Of a DNA stretch of 64,000 nt, positions 1 through 8,247 are shown one piece after another (the first letter of the stretch is position 1; every line of letters begins with the position of its first letter). The stretch is from the NCBI GenBank assembly GCA_016125495.1, contig WGLQ01000008.1, positions 62,001-126,000 on the forward strand, written 5' to 3'. The stretch comes from Hyphomicrobiales bacterium (GTDB taxonomy: Bacteria; Pseudomonadota; Alphaproteobacteria; Rhizobiales; RI-29). The notes beneath the pieces are model-generated. The model made no database searches. It saw nothing but the letters and a program-made list of their open reading frames with translations, and was not told the DNA's origin. The translations under genes were made by a program, and so were the position numbers.

Positions 1-17
1 CGCAGTGTATCGCTCAT
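1..17 (-). CDS. 5' end of an unidentified gene, cut by the window edge
   Basis: An ATG (complement of 15-17) opens a frame reading MSDTL and then runs off the window. A good Shine-Dalgarno (AGGAGAT, complement of 24-30) lies seven bases upstream. It lies downstream of rlmE on the same strand and is probably co-transcribed with it. Five residues are too few to name a product. Positions 18-135 between this start and the rlmE stop show nothing I recognise. Confidence 0.45.
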
Positions 18-135
18 GGTGCGATCTCCTCTTGCCGGATGCCGACGCCCGGAGCCACTGCCGTGCGTGGCCCAAATACACGCGATCCATGGCTGCTGGC
101 AATCTTGCCCCGCGCGCACCCCACGAGACGGTTAC

Positions 136-945
136 TCAAGCGGCTGTTTCGCCACTGCCTTCCAGAGCCGGCCCGCGAAAACCTGTGGCCAGGACATAGA
201 GCTCGGCCGAATCGGCCCTGCTGGATGGCGGCTTGACGTGGCGCACGGTCCGGAAATGCCGTTTCATCGTTGCCAACAGTTCGCCTTCCGTGCCCCCCTG
301 CAGCACCTTGGCGAGAAAAAAGCCGCCCGGCGCGAGAATTTGCAGGGCGAACGCGAGCGCAACCTCGCAGAGCGCCATGATGCGCAGGTGATCGGTGGCG
401 CGGTGGCCGGTGGCGGGAGCGGCCATGTCCGTCAGCACCCCATCGGCCCGCTCGCCCCCGAGCGCGTCCAGGAGCGCCCGTTCGGCCCCGTCGGCCATGA
501 AATCCATGGTCAGGATCGTGACACCCGGGATCGGCTCCATCGGCGAGATGTCGAGGGCGATCACCCGCCCCGCCCCCGCCTCCCCATCTGCCCCGGTGCC
601 AGCGGCCGCCACGCGCGCGGCCGCCACCACACTCCAGCCACCCGGCGCGGCCCCGAGGTCGACTATGCGCATGCCCGGCTTCAAGAGGCGATGACGCTCG
701 TCGATCTGCATGAGCTTGTATGCGGCGCGCGAGCGCAACCCCTCACGCTGGGCAGCCTCGACATAAGGGTCGTTGAGCTGGCGCTCGAGCCAGAGCTTGG
801 ACGAGAGCTTTCGCCCGCGTGCCGACTTGACGCGTGTCGTCAGCTGGCGGTTCGCGCCACTGGCCGCGCCTCGACCCGAGGTCTTGCCGGTGCCCTTGGC
901 CGGCCCCTTGCCCCGGCCACCGCCGGCCCCACCCGCCGCGTTCAT
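136..945 (-). CDS. rlmE: 23S rRNA (uridine-2'-O-)-methyltransferase RlmE (FtsJ/RrmJ)
   Basis: Methylates the 2'-O of U2552 in the A loop of 23S rRNA, using S-adenosylmethionine. The 269-residue product is longer than the E. coli enzyme (about 209). The extra length is a Gly/Lys/Arg-rich N-terminal tail of about 45 residues and a small Gly/Ala insert after motif I. The SAM-binding motif DLGAAPGG is at residues 96-103. The family's KDKE tetrad is visible as K77, D173, K213 and E248; the last three spacings equal those of the E. coli protein. The start overlaps the stop of the upstream ppx gene by four bases (ATGA), so the two are co-transcribed. The identification is firm; only the length of the basic tail is open. 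Confidence 0.95.
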   Translation of the reverse strand: MNAAGGAGGGRGKGPAKGTGKTSGRGAASGANRQLTTRVKSARGRKLSSKLWLERQLNDPYVEAAQREGLRSRAAYKLMQIDERHRLLKPGMRIVDLGAAPGGWSVVAAARVAAAGTGADGEAGAGRVIALDISPMEPIPGVTILTMDFMADGAERALLDALGGERADGVLTDMAAPATGHRATDHLRIMALCEVALAFALQILAPGGFFLAKVLQGGTEGELLATMKRHFRTVRHVKPPSSRADSAELYVLATGFRGPALEGSGETAA

Positions 946-2375
946 CTTCCGCCTCCACGGCGCGAGCGGCGGCGGCGTTGCTCGATGTTGAAGAGACCGT
1001 CCTCACTCATCAGGGTGGTCAGTATGCCCTCCCGAAGCCCGCGATCCGCCACCCGGAGGCGCTCGGCGGGCCACATCCGCAAAAGGGCCTCGAGGATGGC
1101 GCAGCCCGCCATCACGAGGTCCGCACGATCGCGGCCAATGCACGGCTGGGCGATGCGCTCGCCGTGGGTCATGTCGACCAGGGCGCTCGAGACGCGCGCA
1201 ACGTCGGCAACGTTCATCCAATAGCCGTCGACGCGCTGGCGCTCGTAGCGCGGCAGCCCCATGTGCACACCGGCGACGGTGGTGACCGTACCGGAGGTGC
1301 CGAGGTGGTGGAAGCGGGCGCCGGCCAAGCGCCGACGAAGCTCGTGATCGCGCTCGAACGGCTCGAGCATGGCGAGGACGTCGCCAACCATCTCCTCGAA
1401 CACGGGCCGCGTCACCGGGCGATCGACGTAGCGCTCGGCCAGCGTGACGACGCCGACGGGAAGCGACGTCCAGGCGGCGATGCTGTCCTGCAATGCATGG
1501 CGCAGGGCTGGACCGCGACGCTCGCGCGCCGCGCCGCCGGCGACCCCGTCCGATAGATCGAGCCAGATGATTTCCGTGGAGCCGCCGCCGATGTCGAAGA
1601 CGAGCGCCCAGTCGCATCCCGCATCGATCAACGAGGCACAGCCAGAGACCGCCAGCCGGGCCTCGGCCTCGCGCGAGAGGATTTCGAGACGCAGCCCGGT
1701 CTCCTCGGCGACCCGTTCAATGAAAGCTTCGCCGTTGACCGCGATCCGGCATGCCTCGGTCGCCACCAGACGAGCGCGGCGGACACCACGGCGTTCGAGC
1801 TTGTCCGAACAGATCCGGAGCGCCTCGATCGTGCGTCGCATTGCCTCGTCCGAGAGGAACCGGCTCTGGGCGACGCCCTCGCCAAGGCGAATGACCCGCG
1901 AAAAGGCGTCGATCACGTAGAAGCCGCGACGGGTCGGTCGAGCAACGAGGAGGCGGCAGTTGTTCGTGCCGAGGTCGAGAGCACCATAGAGGTGCTCGGC
2001 CTCGGGCAATCGGGGCCCCGACCTGCGAAAGGTTGGCGAGCCGGCTAGGGGTTCGGCGGGCTTGGAGGCGGCGGGGCCGGAGGGGCCGGTTTCAGCGCGG
2101 TGAGCGGAACCGGTCGGCAAGGAACGCGACTGGGGCGAAAGAGCCTCGGCCTGCACGTCATTCTGGGGGGGTGGCGGGGCAGCGATGCTCGCTCCATTCT
2201 CTGCCTCGGGTGCACGGGAGCGCCCATTGCCGCGTCGGCGGCCGCGACGCCGTCTTTTCCTTCGCCCCTCGCCTGCCCCCTCCGCGCCCGCCTGCCTCGC
2301 GTCGCCGCGCCCCGCCCCGAGAGGAGGGCCGCCCGTGAGGCCGGCCGGGGGAGCGCCATCGCCCATCCCTTGCAC
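942..2375 (-). CDS. Ppx/GppA-family exopolyphosphatase with long basic N-terminal extension
   Basis: Member of the ASKHA-fold exopolyphosphatase/guanosine pentaphosphate phosphatase family, acting on polyphosphate or pppGpp in the cytoplasm. The phosphate-binding motifs are clear: ALDLGTNNCRLL near residue 131 and FDIGGGSTEI near residue 262. The catalytic core (about 350 residues) is the short form without the C-terminal HD-like domain of E. coli Ppx. It is preceded by about 125 residues of low-complexity Gly/Arg/Pro sequence with an Arg-rich block (RKRRRRGRRR). The start is the GTG at 2375; an ATG three codons later (2366) is equally possible. It overlaps rlmE by four bases. PPX and GPPA cannot be told apart by reading. 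Confidence 0.9.
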   Translation of the reverse strand: MQGMGDGAPPAGLTGGPPLGAGRGDARQAGAEGAGEGRRKRRRRGRRRGNGRSRAPEAENGASIAAPPPPQNDVQAEALSPQSRSLPTGSAHRAETGPSGPAASKPAEPLAGSPTFRRSGPRLPEAEHLYGALDLGTNNCRLLVARPTRRGFYVIDAFSRVIRLGEGVAQSRFLSDEAMRRTIEALRICSDKLERRGVRRARLVATEACRIAVNGEAFIERVAEETGLRLEILSREAEARLAVSGCASLIDAGCDWALVFDIGGGSTEIIWLDLSDGVAGGAARERRGPALRHALQDSIAAWTSLPVGVVTLAERYVDRPVTRPVFEEMVGDVLAMLEPFERDHELRRRLAGARFHHLGTSGTVTTVAGVHMGLPRYERQRVDGYWMNVADVARVSSALVDMTHGERIAQPCIGRDRADLVMAGCAILEALLRMWPAERLRVADRGLREGILTTLMSEDGLFNIEQRRRRSRRGGGR

Positions 2376-2624
2376 TTCACATCATCCTCGGCACCTGGAA
2401 TCCATTCCCTCGGGGATGGGCGGCAAGCCGCGTCATCAGGCGCTGCAAATCGAAGTCTTGGCATGAGAATAACAAAACCGAGGCCGCGGTAAAGCACGCG
2501 ATCGCAGCACCCACAGGGCGGGCACCGCGCCGGTCTCGAGCAGGCTGCAATGTGTGGTGCGGAACGATGGGGCGACCGGGGGACGCGCTGGAGCGCAAGC
2601 GCGAGGCGCGCTGGGGCGCGGCGC

Positions 2625-2653
2625 TTGAAGTCGGCAGCGAATGTGGCTAAGAG
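2625..2653 (+). promoter_or_regulatory. Predicted promoter of tRNA-Gln
   Basis: TTGAAG (2625-2630) and TAAGAG (2648-2653) are separated by exactly 17 bases, a good housekeeping-type -35/-10 pair. The tRNA starts about 80 bases after the predicted transcription start. The -10 lies within a decamer GCTAAGAGCA that recurs at the predicted livH promoter. The rest of 2376-2738, between the ppx start and the tRNA, shows no gene I can support. Confidence 0.5.
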
Positions 2654-2738
2654 CAGGGGTCCTACCATGGACTGTCGTTCCTGCGGGCCATCGAGGCCGG
2701 GCGCGACGGTGGCGACCACCGCGTCGGAATGCCGATGC

Positions 2739-2812
2739 TGGGGAATAGGTTAATGGTAGACCAGCGGACTCTGACTCCGTTAGTCCTGGTTCGAGTCCAG
2801 GTTCCCCAGCCA
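2739..2812 (+). tRNA. tRNA-Gln (anticodon CTG)
   Basis: A complete cloverleaf can be folded by hand. The acceptor stem TGGGGAA pairs with TTCCCCA. The anticodon stem GCGGA/TCCGT encloses the loop CTCTGAC, giving anticodon CTG, which reads Gln codon CAG. The T stem CCTGG/CCAGG encloses TTCGAGT. Discriminator G is followed by an encoded CCA at 2810-2812. No integrase or att-like duplication of the 3' end is visible nearby. Confidence 0.95.
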
Positions 2813-3195
2813 AACACCCATCGCCAAACGTCGCACACTCGAGTGCCGGCGGCCAGCCGACGCCGCCGATGGGCGAACGTGTTCTCCGAACCTCTCCCAG
2901 AGGCGCCTTGCACCCTGCGCCATTGCCACCGAACCAGGGGGCCATGCCAGCGGCTTTGACCACACGAACCCTGTCGCGACCCCGACGAGCAGGTGCCCTG
3001 CAGTGCATCCAACGCACCCGGAGAACGATTCTTCGCTCGCGGAGGCCCAACTTGGCATTGCCAAACTGAATTGCCGGGGTTTACTCTGACGCAATTATGT
3101 TCCGGACGCACAACCCTCCGCCTGCCACACAGGCCGGTGCCGTGCCCGGCGCGAGACCTTTCAGTACCGTCGACCGTCGCTTGGGAGAGAACGCA
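2813..3195. promoter_or_regulatory. Gene-free leader of the peptide ABC operon with a palindrome and weak promoter
   Basis: No coding sequence is convincing in these 383 bases. A perfect 13-base palindrome TTGGCA-T-TGCCAA lies at 3052-3064. It is followed by a possible promoter, TTGCCG (3071-3076) and AATTAT (3093-3098), with 16-base spacing. Placed about 100 bases before the binding-protein start, the palindrome is a candidate operator. The regulator could be the XRE-cupin protein at 9876-10490, but that is a guess. Confidence 0.3.
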
Positions 3196-4752
3196 ATGTC
3201 GGGTCAATACACAGGTCTGCCACTCGGGCGGCGCACGCTGCTCAAAGGCGCCTTCGCCGCCGGGCTGGTTTCGGCGACAGGGTTCGCCTCAGCGCGCGCG
3301 GCCAGCCCCAAGAAGGGAGGCAAAATCGTCATTGCGACGATCGGCGGGGCGGCGAGCGACACACTCGATCCGCGCACCATCACGTCGATCGGTCACGGCG
3401 TCATGGGCTTCACGCTCGGCAACTGCCTGACCGAGATCGGGCGGAACAACGCCCTGGTCGGCGAACTGGCCGAAAGCTGGGAGCACTCCGCCAATGCGAC
3501 CGTCTGGAAATTCCAGCTGCGCAAGGGCGTGACCTTCCACAGCGGCAAGTCGATGACGTCGGAGGATGTCGTCTACTCCCTCAACCTGCATCGCGGCGAG
3601 GCCTCGACGTCCGGGGCGAAAGGCCTGCTGAGCGGGATTTCCGACATCGCGGCCGACGGCCCGAACGCCATCGTCATCACCATGAGCGGGCCGAACGCGG
3701 ACGTGCCGCAGCTGCTCTCGGATTTCCATCTCCTCATCGTTCCGGCGGGGACCACCGACTTTGCCGCCGCAGATTTCACCGGTCCTTACAAGTTGCAGCG
3801 CTTCGAGCCGGGCGACCGGCTGCATGCCGTGCGCAACCCCAATTATTGGAAGGCGGATGCCGCGCACGTCGATGAGGTCGAGATCCTGTTCGTTGCCGAT
3901 GTCACGGCGCGCACCAGCGGGCTGCTGACCGGCGAAATTCACATTGCCGGACGGATGGATCCGAAATCGGTTGGTCTCGTCAATGCGGCACCAGGGGTCC
4001 ATGTCGAAGCGCATCCCGGACCCGGCCATCGGCCGCTGCTGATGGCCTGCGACCGCGCTCCTTTCGACAACCTCGACCTGCGCCTCGCGGTGAAATACTC
4101 CCTCGACAGGGTGGAAATCCTCGACAAGGTGATGGCCGGCCTCGGCTCGATCGCAAACGACCACCCCATCCCGCCGTTCGATCCGTTCCATGCGGCCGAC
4201 ATCCCGCAGCGCTCGTTCGACCCGGACAAGGCGAAGTTCCACTTGAAGAAATCCGGCTTCGACGGCGTGCTGCCACTCAGCACTTCGAACGTCGTCTTTT
4301 CCGGCGCCGAGACCATGGCGGCGCTCTTCCAGCAGTCCGCCGCCAAGGCGGGGCTCAAGGTCGAAATCATCCGCGAGCCGTCCGACGGCTTCTGGAAGAA
4401 CGTCTGGCTCAAGAAGCCATTCGTCGGCGGCTCGTGGGGCGGACGGGCGACGGCGGACATCATGCTCTCGACCGCCTACAAGTCCGATGCCCCCTGGAAC
4501 GACACGCACTGGAAGCGCGCCGACTTCGACGCGAAACTGGCAGCAGCGCGCGGCGAAACCGACTTTGCCAAGCGCAAAGCGATCTACCACGACCTGCAGG
4601 TGATGATCCACGAGGACGGCGGCGCGGCGATCCCGTTCTTCAACAACAACGTCGATGGCCTGCGTGACACGGTGAAGGGTTATTATCCCTCCGGCGCTTA
4701 CGAGCTTTCGGGCATGCGCGTTTCCGAACGCGTCTGGCTGGATGACGCGTAA
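3196..4752 (+). CDS. ABC transporter substrate-binding protein, family 5 (peptide/opine type)
   Basis: Periplasmic binding protein of the DppA/OppA (SBP_bac_5) family, 518 residues. The start at 3196 is chosen because GGGAGAGA lies just upstream and because it gives a Tat-type signal peptide: twin Arg (GRRTLLKG, residues 11-18), a hydrophobic stretch and an SARA-type cleavage site. The family signature is visible in the N-terminal lobe (ENxLVGELAESWEHS-type segment, then GVTFHSGKSMTSEDVVYSL). First gene of a five-gene plus-strand operon with its two permeases, a double ATPase and an MttB-family enzyme. The ligand could be an oligopeptide, an opine or a quaternary amine conjugate. The MttB gene downstream favours a methylated amine, which is inference. 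Confidence 0.9.
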   Translation: MSGQYTGLPLGRRTLLKGAFAAGLVSATGFASARAASPKKGGKIVIATIGGAASDTLDPRTITSIGHGVMGFTLGNCLTEIGRNNALVGELAESWEHSANATVWKFQLRKGVTFHSGKSMTSEDVVYSLNLHRGEASTSGAKGLLSGISDIAADGPNAIVITMSGPNADVPQLLSDFHLLIVPAGTTDFAAADFTGPYKLQRFEPGDRLHAVRNPNYWKADAAHVDEVEILFVADVTARTSGLLTGEIHIAGRMDPKSVGLVNAAPGVHVEAHPGPGHRPLLMACDRAPFDNLDLRLAVKYSLDRVEILDKVMAGLGSIANDHPIPPFDPFHAADIPQRSFDPDKAKFHLKKSGFDGVLPLSTSNVVFSGAETMAALFQQSAAKAGLKVEIIREPSDGFWKNVWLKKPFVGGSWGGRATADIMLSTAYKSDAPWNDTHWKRADFDAKLAAARGETDFAKRKAIYHDLQVMIHEDGGAAIPFFNNNVDGLRDTVKGYYPSGAYELSGMRVSERVWLDDA

Positions 4753-4758
4753 GCGGGC

Positions 4759-5715
4759 ATGAGGCAACTCATCGGACCGGTGCCGCGAAGGCTGCTGGCG
4801 GGCGTGGCGACGCTGTTCCTCGTCTCCATCATCGTCTTCGTCGGCACCGAGATCCTGCCGGGCGATCTTGCCGATGCGATCCTCGGCCAGCAGGCGACAC
4901 CGGAGGCGGTGGCGGCGCTGCGCGAGCAGCTCGGCCTCGACCGGCCGGCCTACCAGCGGTATCTCGACTGGCTCGGCGGGGTCCTCACCGGTGACCTCGG
5001 GCGCTCGCTGGCCAGCGGGCGCGAAGTCTCGGAGCTGATCTCGGGGCGGCTCGAGCGCTCGCTGCTGCTGGCGGCGGTCGCGGCGGCCATCGCCATTCCC
5101 CTCTCGATCGGGCTCGGGCTGCTGGCCGCCCTCTATGAGGACCGGCCGGCCGACAAGGGGATCTCGATCGTCACGCTGGCACTCGTCTCGGCGCCCGACT
5201 TCCTCATCGGCTACCTGCTGCTCTCGGTGCTGGCGGTGCAGTTCGGCTGGTTTCCCGCGCTCTCGCGGCTGACGGACACGATGAGCCTTGGCCAGCAGTT
5301 GCACGCCATCGCCCTGCCGTGCCTCACGCTGTCGCTCGTCGTCACGGCGCACACGATGCGCCTCACGCGCACCGCGGTGCTCTCGGTCATGAACCAACCC
5401 TACGTGGAGATGGCCGAACTCAAGGGCGCGAGCCGACGGCGGGTCATCCTCCATCACGCGCTGCCGAACGCGCTCTCGCCGATCATCAGCATCGTGATGC
5501 TGACGCTCGCCTATCTCGTCGTCGGCATCGTGGTCGTGGAGGCGGTCTTCAACTACTCGGGCATGGGGCGTCTGATGGTCGATGCCGTGGCAAAGCGCGA
5601 CATGCCGATCGTGCAAGCCTGCGGGCTCATCTTCGCCTCCATCTACGTCGTCCTCAACATGCTCGCCGACGTCTTTGCCATTCTGACGAACCCGCGCCGG
5701 AGGCGGCCCAAATGA
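4759..5715 (+). CDS. ABC transporter permease, DppB type
   Basis: Inner-membrane permease of the dipeptide/oligopeptide class, 318 residues. A first membrane helix is at residues 12-32, followed by the typical periplasmic loop with GDLADAILG and the conserved LGLDRPAYQRY segment. The ATPase-contact EAA-type loop (MAELKGASRRRVILHHALPNA) is near residues 220-240. It starts six bases after the binding-protein stop and its own stop overlaps the next permease (ATGA). Confidence 0.92.
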   Translation: MRQLIGPVPRRLLAGVATLFLVSIIVFVGTEILPGDLADAILGQQATPEAVAALREQLGLDRPAYQRYLDWLGGVLTGDLGRSLASGREVSELISGRLERSLLLAAVAAAIAIPLSIGLGLLAALYEDRPADKGISIVTLALVSAPDFLIGYLLLSVLAVQFGWFPALSRLTDTMSLGQQLHAIALPCLTLSLVVTAHTMRLTRTAVLSVMNQPYVEMAELKGASRRRVILHHALPNALSPIISIVMLTLAYLVVGIVVVEAVFNYSGMGRLMVDAVAKRDMPIVQACGLIFASIYVVLNMLADVFAILTNPRRRRPK

Positions 5716-6536
5716 GGAGGCTCTGGCGCCAGTTCGATCGCTCGGCCCGGATCGGCGGAACGATCGTGGTCACCTTCCTGGCGGTCGCATTCCTCGGGCC
5801 AATGCTCTCGCCCTATGGCGAGTTCGAGATCGTCGGCTCGGTCTGGGAGGGGCCGAGCGCGCGACACTGGCTCGGCACCGACAGCGTCGGGCGCGATATG
5901 CTGACGCGGATCCTGGCCGGGGGCCAGCTGACGGCGATCGTCTCGTTCCTTGCGACCACTGGCGCCTTCCTGATCGGCTGCCCGCTCGGCATCGCGGCGG
6001 CCGTGCTCGGGGGCTGGTTCGACGTGATCGCGAGCCGCCTCGTCGATGCACTGATGGCATTCCCGACCCTCATCCTCGCGTTGATCGTGCTCTCGGCGCT
6101 CGGGACGAGCCTGCCCGTGCTGGTGCTGGTCATGGCCGCGCTCGCCTCGACGGTGGTGTTCCGCCTGACGCGAGCGGTCGCGGCCGACATCGTGGCGATG
6201 GACTACGTGGAGGTCGCACGGCTCCGGGGCGAGGGGATGGGCTGGTTCCTGCTGCGCGAAGTGCTGCCGAACGCGGCGCCGACCCTCATCGCGGAGTTCG
6301 GCCTCAGGTTCGTCTTCGCGGCCATCACGATTTCCTCCCTTTCATTCCTCGGTCTCGGCGTTCAACCGCCCTATGCCGATCTCGGCGGCATGGTGAAGGA
6401 GAACGCGCTCGCCATCACATTCGGGCGTTGGGCGCCGATCATGCCGGCGTTGGCCCTCGCCATTCTCGCGGTCGGCGTCAATCTGGTCGTCGATGGGCTC
6501 CTCAAGCGCAACGCCAACCTCGATATCCGCCAATGA
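5712..6536 (+). CDS. ABC transporter permease, DppC type
   Basis: Partner permease of the preceding gene, 274 residues. The ATG at 5712 overlaps the upstream stop. The N-terminal helix is followed by the DppC hallmark (HWLGTDSVGRDMLTRIL, residues about 54-70), and the EAA loop (YVEVARLRGEGMGWFLLREVLPNA) is near residue 170. C-terminal helices follow. It overlaps the next ATPase gene by four bases, so the five genes form one transcript. Confidence 0.92.
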   Translation: MRRLWRQFDRSARIGGTIVVTFLAVAFLGPMLSPYGEFEIVGSVWEGPSARHWLGTDSVGRDMLTRILAGGQLTAIVSFLATTGAFLIGCPLGIAAAVLGGWFDVIASRLVDALMAFPTLILALIVLSALGTSLPVLVLVMAALASTVVFRLTRAVAADIVAMDYVEVARLRGEGMGWFLLREVLPNAAPTLIAEFGLRFVFAAITISSLSFLGLGVQPPYADLGGMVKENALAITFGRWAPIMPALALAILAVGVNLVVDGLLKRNANLDIRQ

Positions 6537-8167
6537 GCGAACCGCTGCTGGAGATCAGGAGGCTCGTCGTCGAGGCGCTGACGCGGGATGCGGACGGCGG
6601 CGCGCACTGGCGCCCGATCCTCAAGGGTGTCGATCTTGCCGTCGCAAAGGGGGAAGTCGTCGGCCTCATCGGGGAGAGTGGCGCGGGCAAGTCGACGCTC
6701 GGTATCGCGGCGATGGGCTATACCCGGCGCGGCTGCCGCTTTGCCGGGGGAAAGGTGCGGTTCGGCGGGCGCGACGTGCTGACGGCCGGCGACGACGTCC
6801 TGCGGGGCCTGCGGGGGCGAAAAGTCGCCTATGTCGCCCAGAGCGCCGCTGCGGCCTTCAACCCCGCCCACCAGTTGCTCGACCAGGTGCTCGAGGTCAC
6901 GCGCATCCATGGCGGCCTCGAGCGCAAGGCCGCGACGGCGCGCGCGCTGACGCTCTTCGAGCGGCTCGGGCTGCCCGATCCCGCGCGCTTCGGGGAGCGC
7001 TACCCGCACGAGGTCTCCGGAGGACAATTGCAGCGCGCCATGACCGCCATGGCGCTCGCCGGCGAGCCGGACCTCGTCGTCTTCGACGAACCGACCACCG
7101 CGCTCGACGTGACCACCCAGATCGACGTGCTCGCCATCGTCAAGGATGTGATCCGCGATCTCGGAACCGCGGCCATCTACATCAGCCACGATCTCGCGGT
7201 GGTCGTGCAGATCGCGGACCGCATCAAGGTCATGCGTCACGGGGCCGAAGTCGAGGAGCAGCCGACCGCGAAACTGCTCGAGCAACCGCGCGAGGGCTAC
7301 ACGCGCGAACTCCTCTCGGCGCGCCGGCACTCGCGCCCCGAGGCACGGGCAAGCGTCGGCCCGCTGCTCGTGGAAGCGCGCGGCGTCACCGCCGGCTATG
7401 GCCGTCTCGACGTGCTCCACGATGTCGGTTTCTCGCTGCGCTCGGGAGCAAATCTCGCGGTCGTCGGGGAGTCGGGGAGCGGGAAATCGACCCTCGCGCG
7501 CGTGCTGATGGGGCTGCTCAGACCTCGCGTCGGGACCGTGCTCTACAAGGGCGAGGTCGTTGCCGCCCGCCTCGGCGAGCGACCCCGCGATCTCAAGCGC
7601 CGGATGCAGCTGATCCATCAACAGCCGGACATGGCCTTGAACCCGCGCCAGACGGTGGAGGAGATCGTCGGCCGGCCGGCGCGCCTCTTCCACGGGCTCA
7701 CGGCGGGCGCGCTCGCCCAGCGCGTGCGCGAACTGTTGGCCATGGTCGATCTTCCTGTCGAGATCGCGCACCGCTATCCGGGCCAGCTCTCGGGCGGTCA
7801 GAAGCAGCGCGTCTGCATCGCCCGCGCGATCGCGGCCGATCCAGAACTGATCATCTGCGACGAGGTGACCTCGGCGCTCGACCCGCTCGTGGCTGGAGAA
7901 ATCATTCGCCTCCTGATGCGACTGCAGGAGCGGATCGGGGTGTCCTACATCTTCATCACCCACGACATCGATCTCGCGCGTGGCATTGCCGACGATGTGC
8001 TCGTCATGCGGCATGGCCGGGTCGTCGAGCATGGTCCGCGCGAGGTTATCTTTTCGCCTCCCTTTGCCGACTACACGCACCTGCTGGTCACCTCGACGCC
8101 CGAGATGCGGCCGGGCTGGTTGGAGGACGTGCAGCGCGAACGCCGGATGGCGTCAGCGGGGCACTAG
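6533..8167 (+). CDS. Fused double ABC ATPase (DppD-DppF type)
   Basis: Two complete ATP-binding cassettes in one 544-residue chain energise the preceding permeases. Half 1 (about 1-260) has Walker A GESGAGKS, signature VSGGQ and Walker B VVFDEP. Half 2 (about 275-530) has Walker A GESGSGKS, signature LSGGQ and a Walker B reading IICDEV, with valine in place of the usual proline. This fused arrangement is common for alphaproteobacterial peptide/nickel-class importers. The start at 6533 overlaps the upstream stop. The next gene begins 80 bases later with its own strong ribosome site. Confidence 0.92.
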   Translation: MSEPLLEIRRLVVEALTRDADGGAHWRPILKGVDLAVAKGEVVGLIGESGAGKSTLGIAAMGYTRRGCRFAGGKVRFGGRDVLTAGDDVLRGLRGRKVAYVAQSAAAAFNPAHQLLDQVLEVTRIHGGLERKAATARALTLFERLGLPDPARFGERYPHEVSGGQLQRAMTAMALAGEPDLVVFDEPTTALDVTTQIDVLAIVKDVIRDLGTAAIYISHDLAVVVQIADRIKVMRHGAEVEEQPTAKLLEQPREGYTRELLSARRHSRPEARASVGPLLVEARGVTAGYGRLDVLHDVGFSLRSGANLAVVGESGSGKSTLARVLMGLLRPRVGTVLYKGEVVAARLGERPRDLKRRMQLIHQQPDMALNPRQTVEEIVGRPARLFHGLTAGALAQRVRELLAMVDLPVEIAHRYPGQLSGGQKQRVCIARAIAADPELIICDEVTSALDPLVAGEIIRLLMRLQERIGVSYIFITHDIDLARGIADDVLVMRHGRVVEHGPREVIFSPPFADYTHLLVTSTPEMRPGWLEDVQRERRMASAGH

Positions 8168-8196
8168 CCATGAGTGCTTCGTAGAGGTAAATATAT

Positions 8197-8205
8197 TTGA
8201 CGTCA
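8197..8205. promoter_or_regulatory. TGACGTCA palindrome in the gap before mttB-like gene 1
   Basis: The 80-base gap between the double ATPase and the methyltransferase contains TTGACGTCA (8197-8205) right after an AT-rich run (AAATATAT). The core TGACGTCA is a perfect 8-base palindrome, and the 9-mer TGACGTCAC recurs at 56616-56624 before livH. It may be an internal promoter or operator. A short GC hairpin (GCCGC/GCGGC) follows before the ribosome site. Confidence 0.25.
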
Positions 8206-8247
8206 CGCAACAGCCGCTGAGAGGCGGCCATCCTGGAGGGTCGAGAC

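Noticed and set aside
2739-2812. Integration site of a genomic island at tRNA-Gln
   Set aside because: No integrase, no repeated 3' tRNA end and no change in composition in the following genes.
3289-5616. Minus-strand frame of 775 codons opposite the Dpp-type binding protein and permease
   Set aside because: Low-complexity shadow of codon bias; the plus-strand genes are firm.
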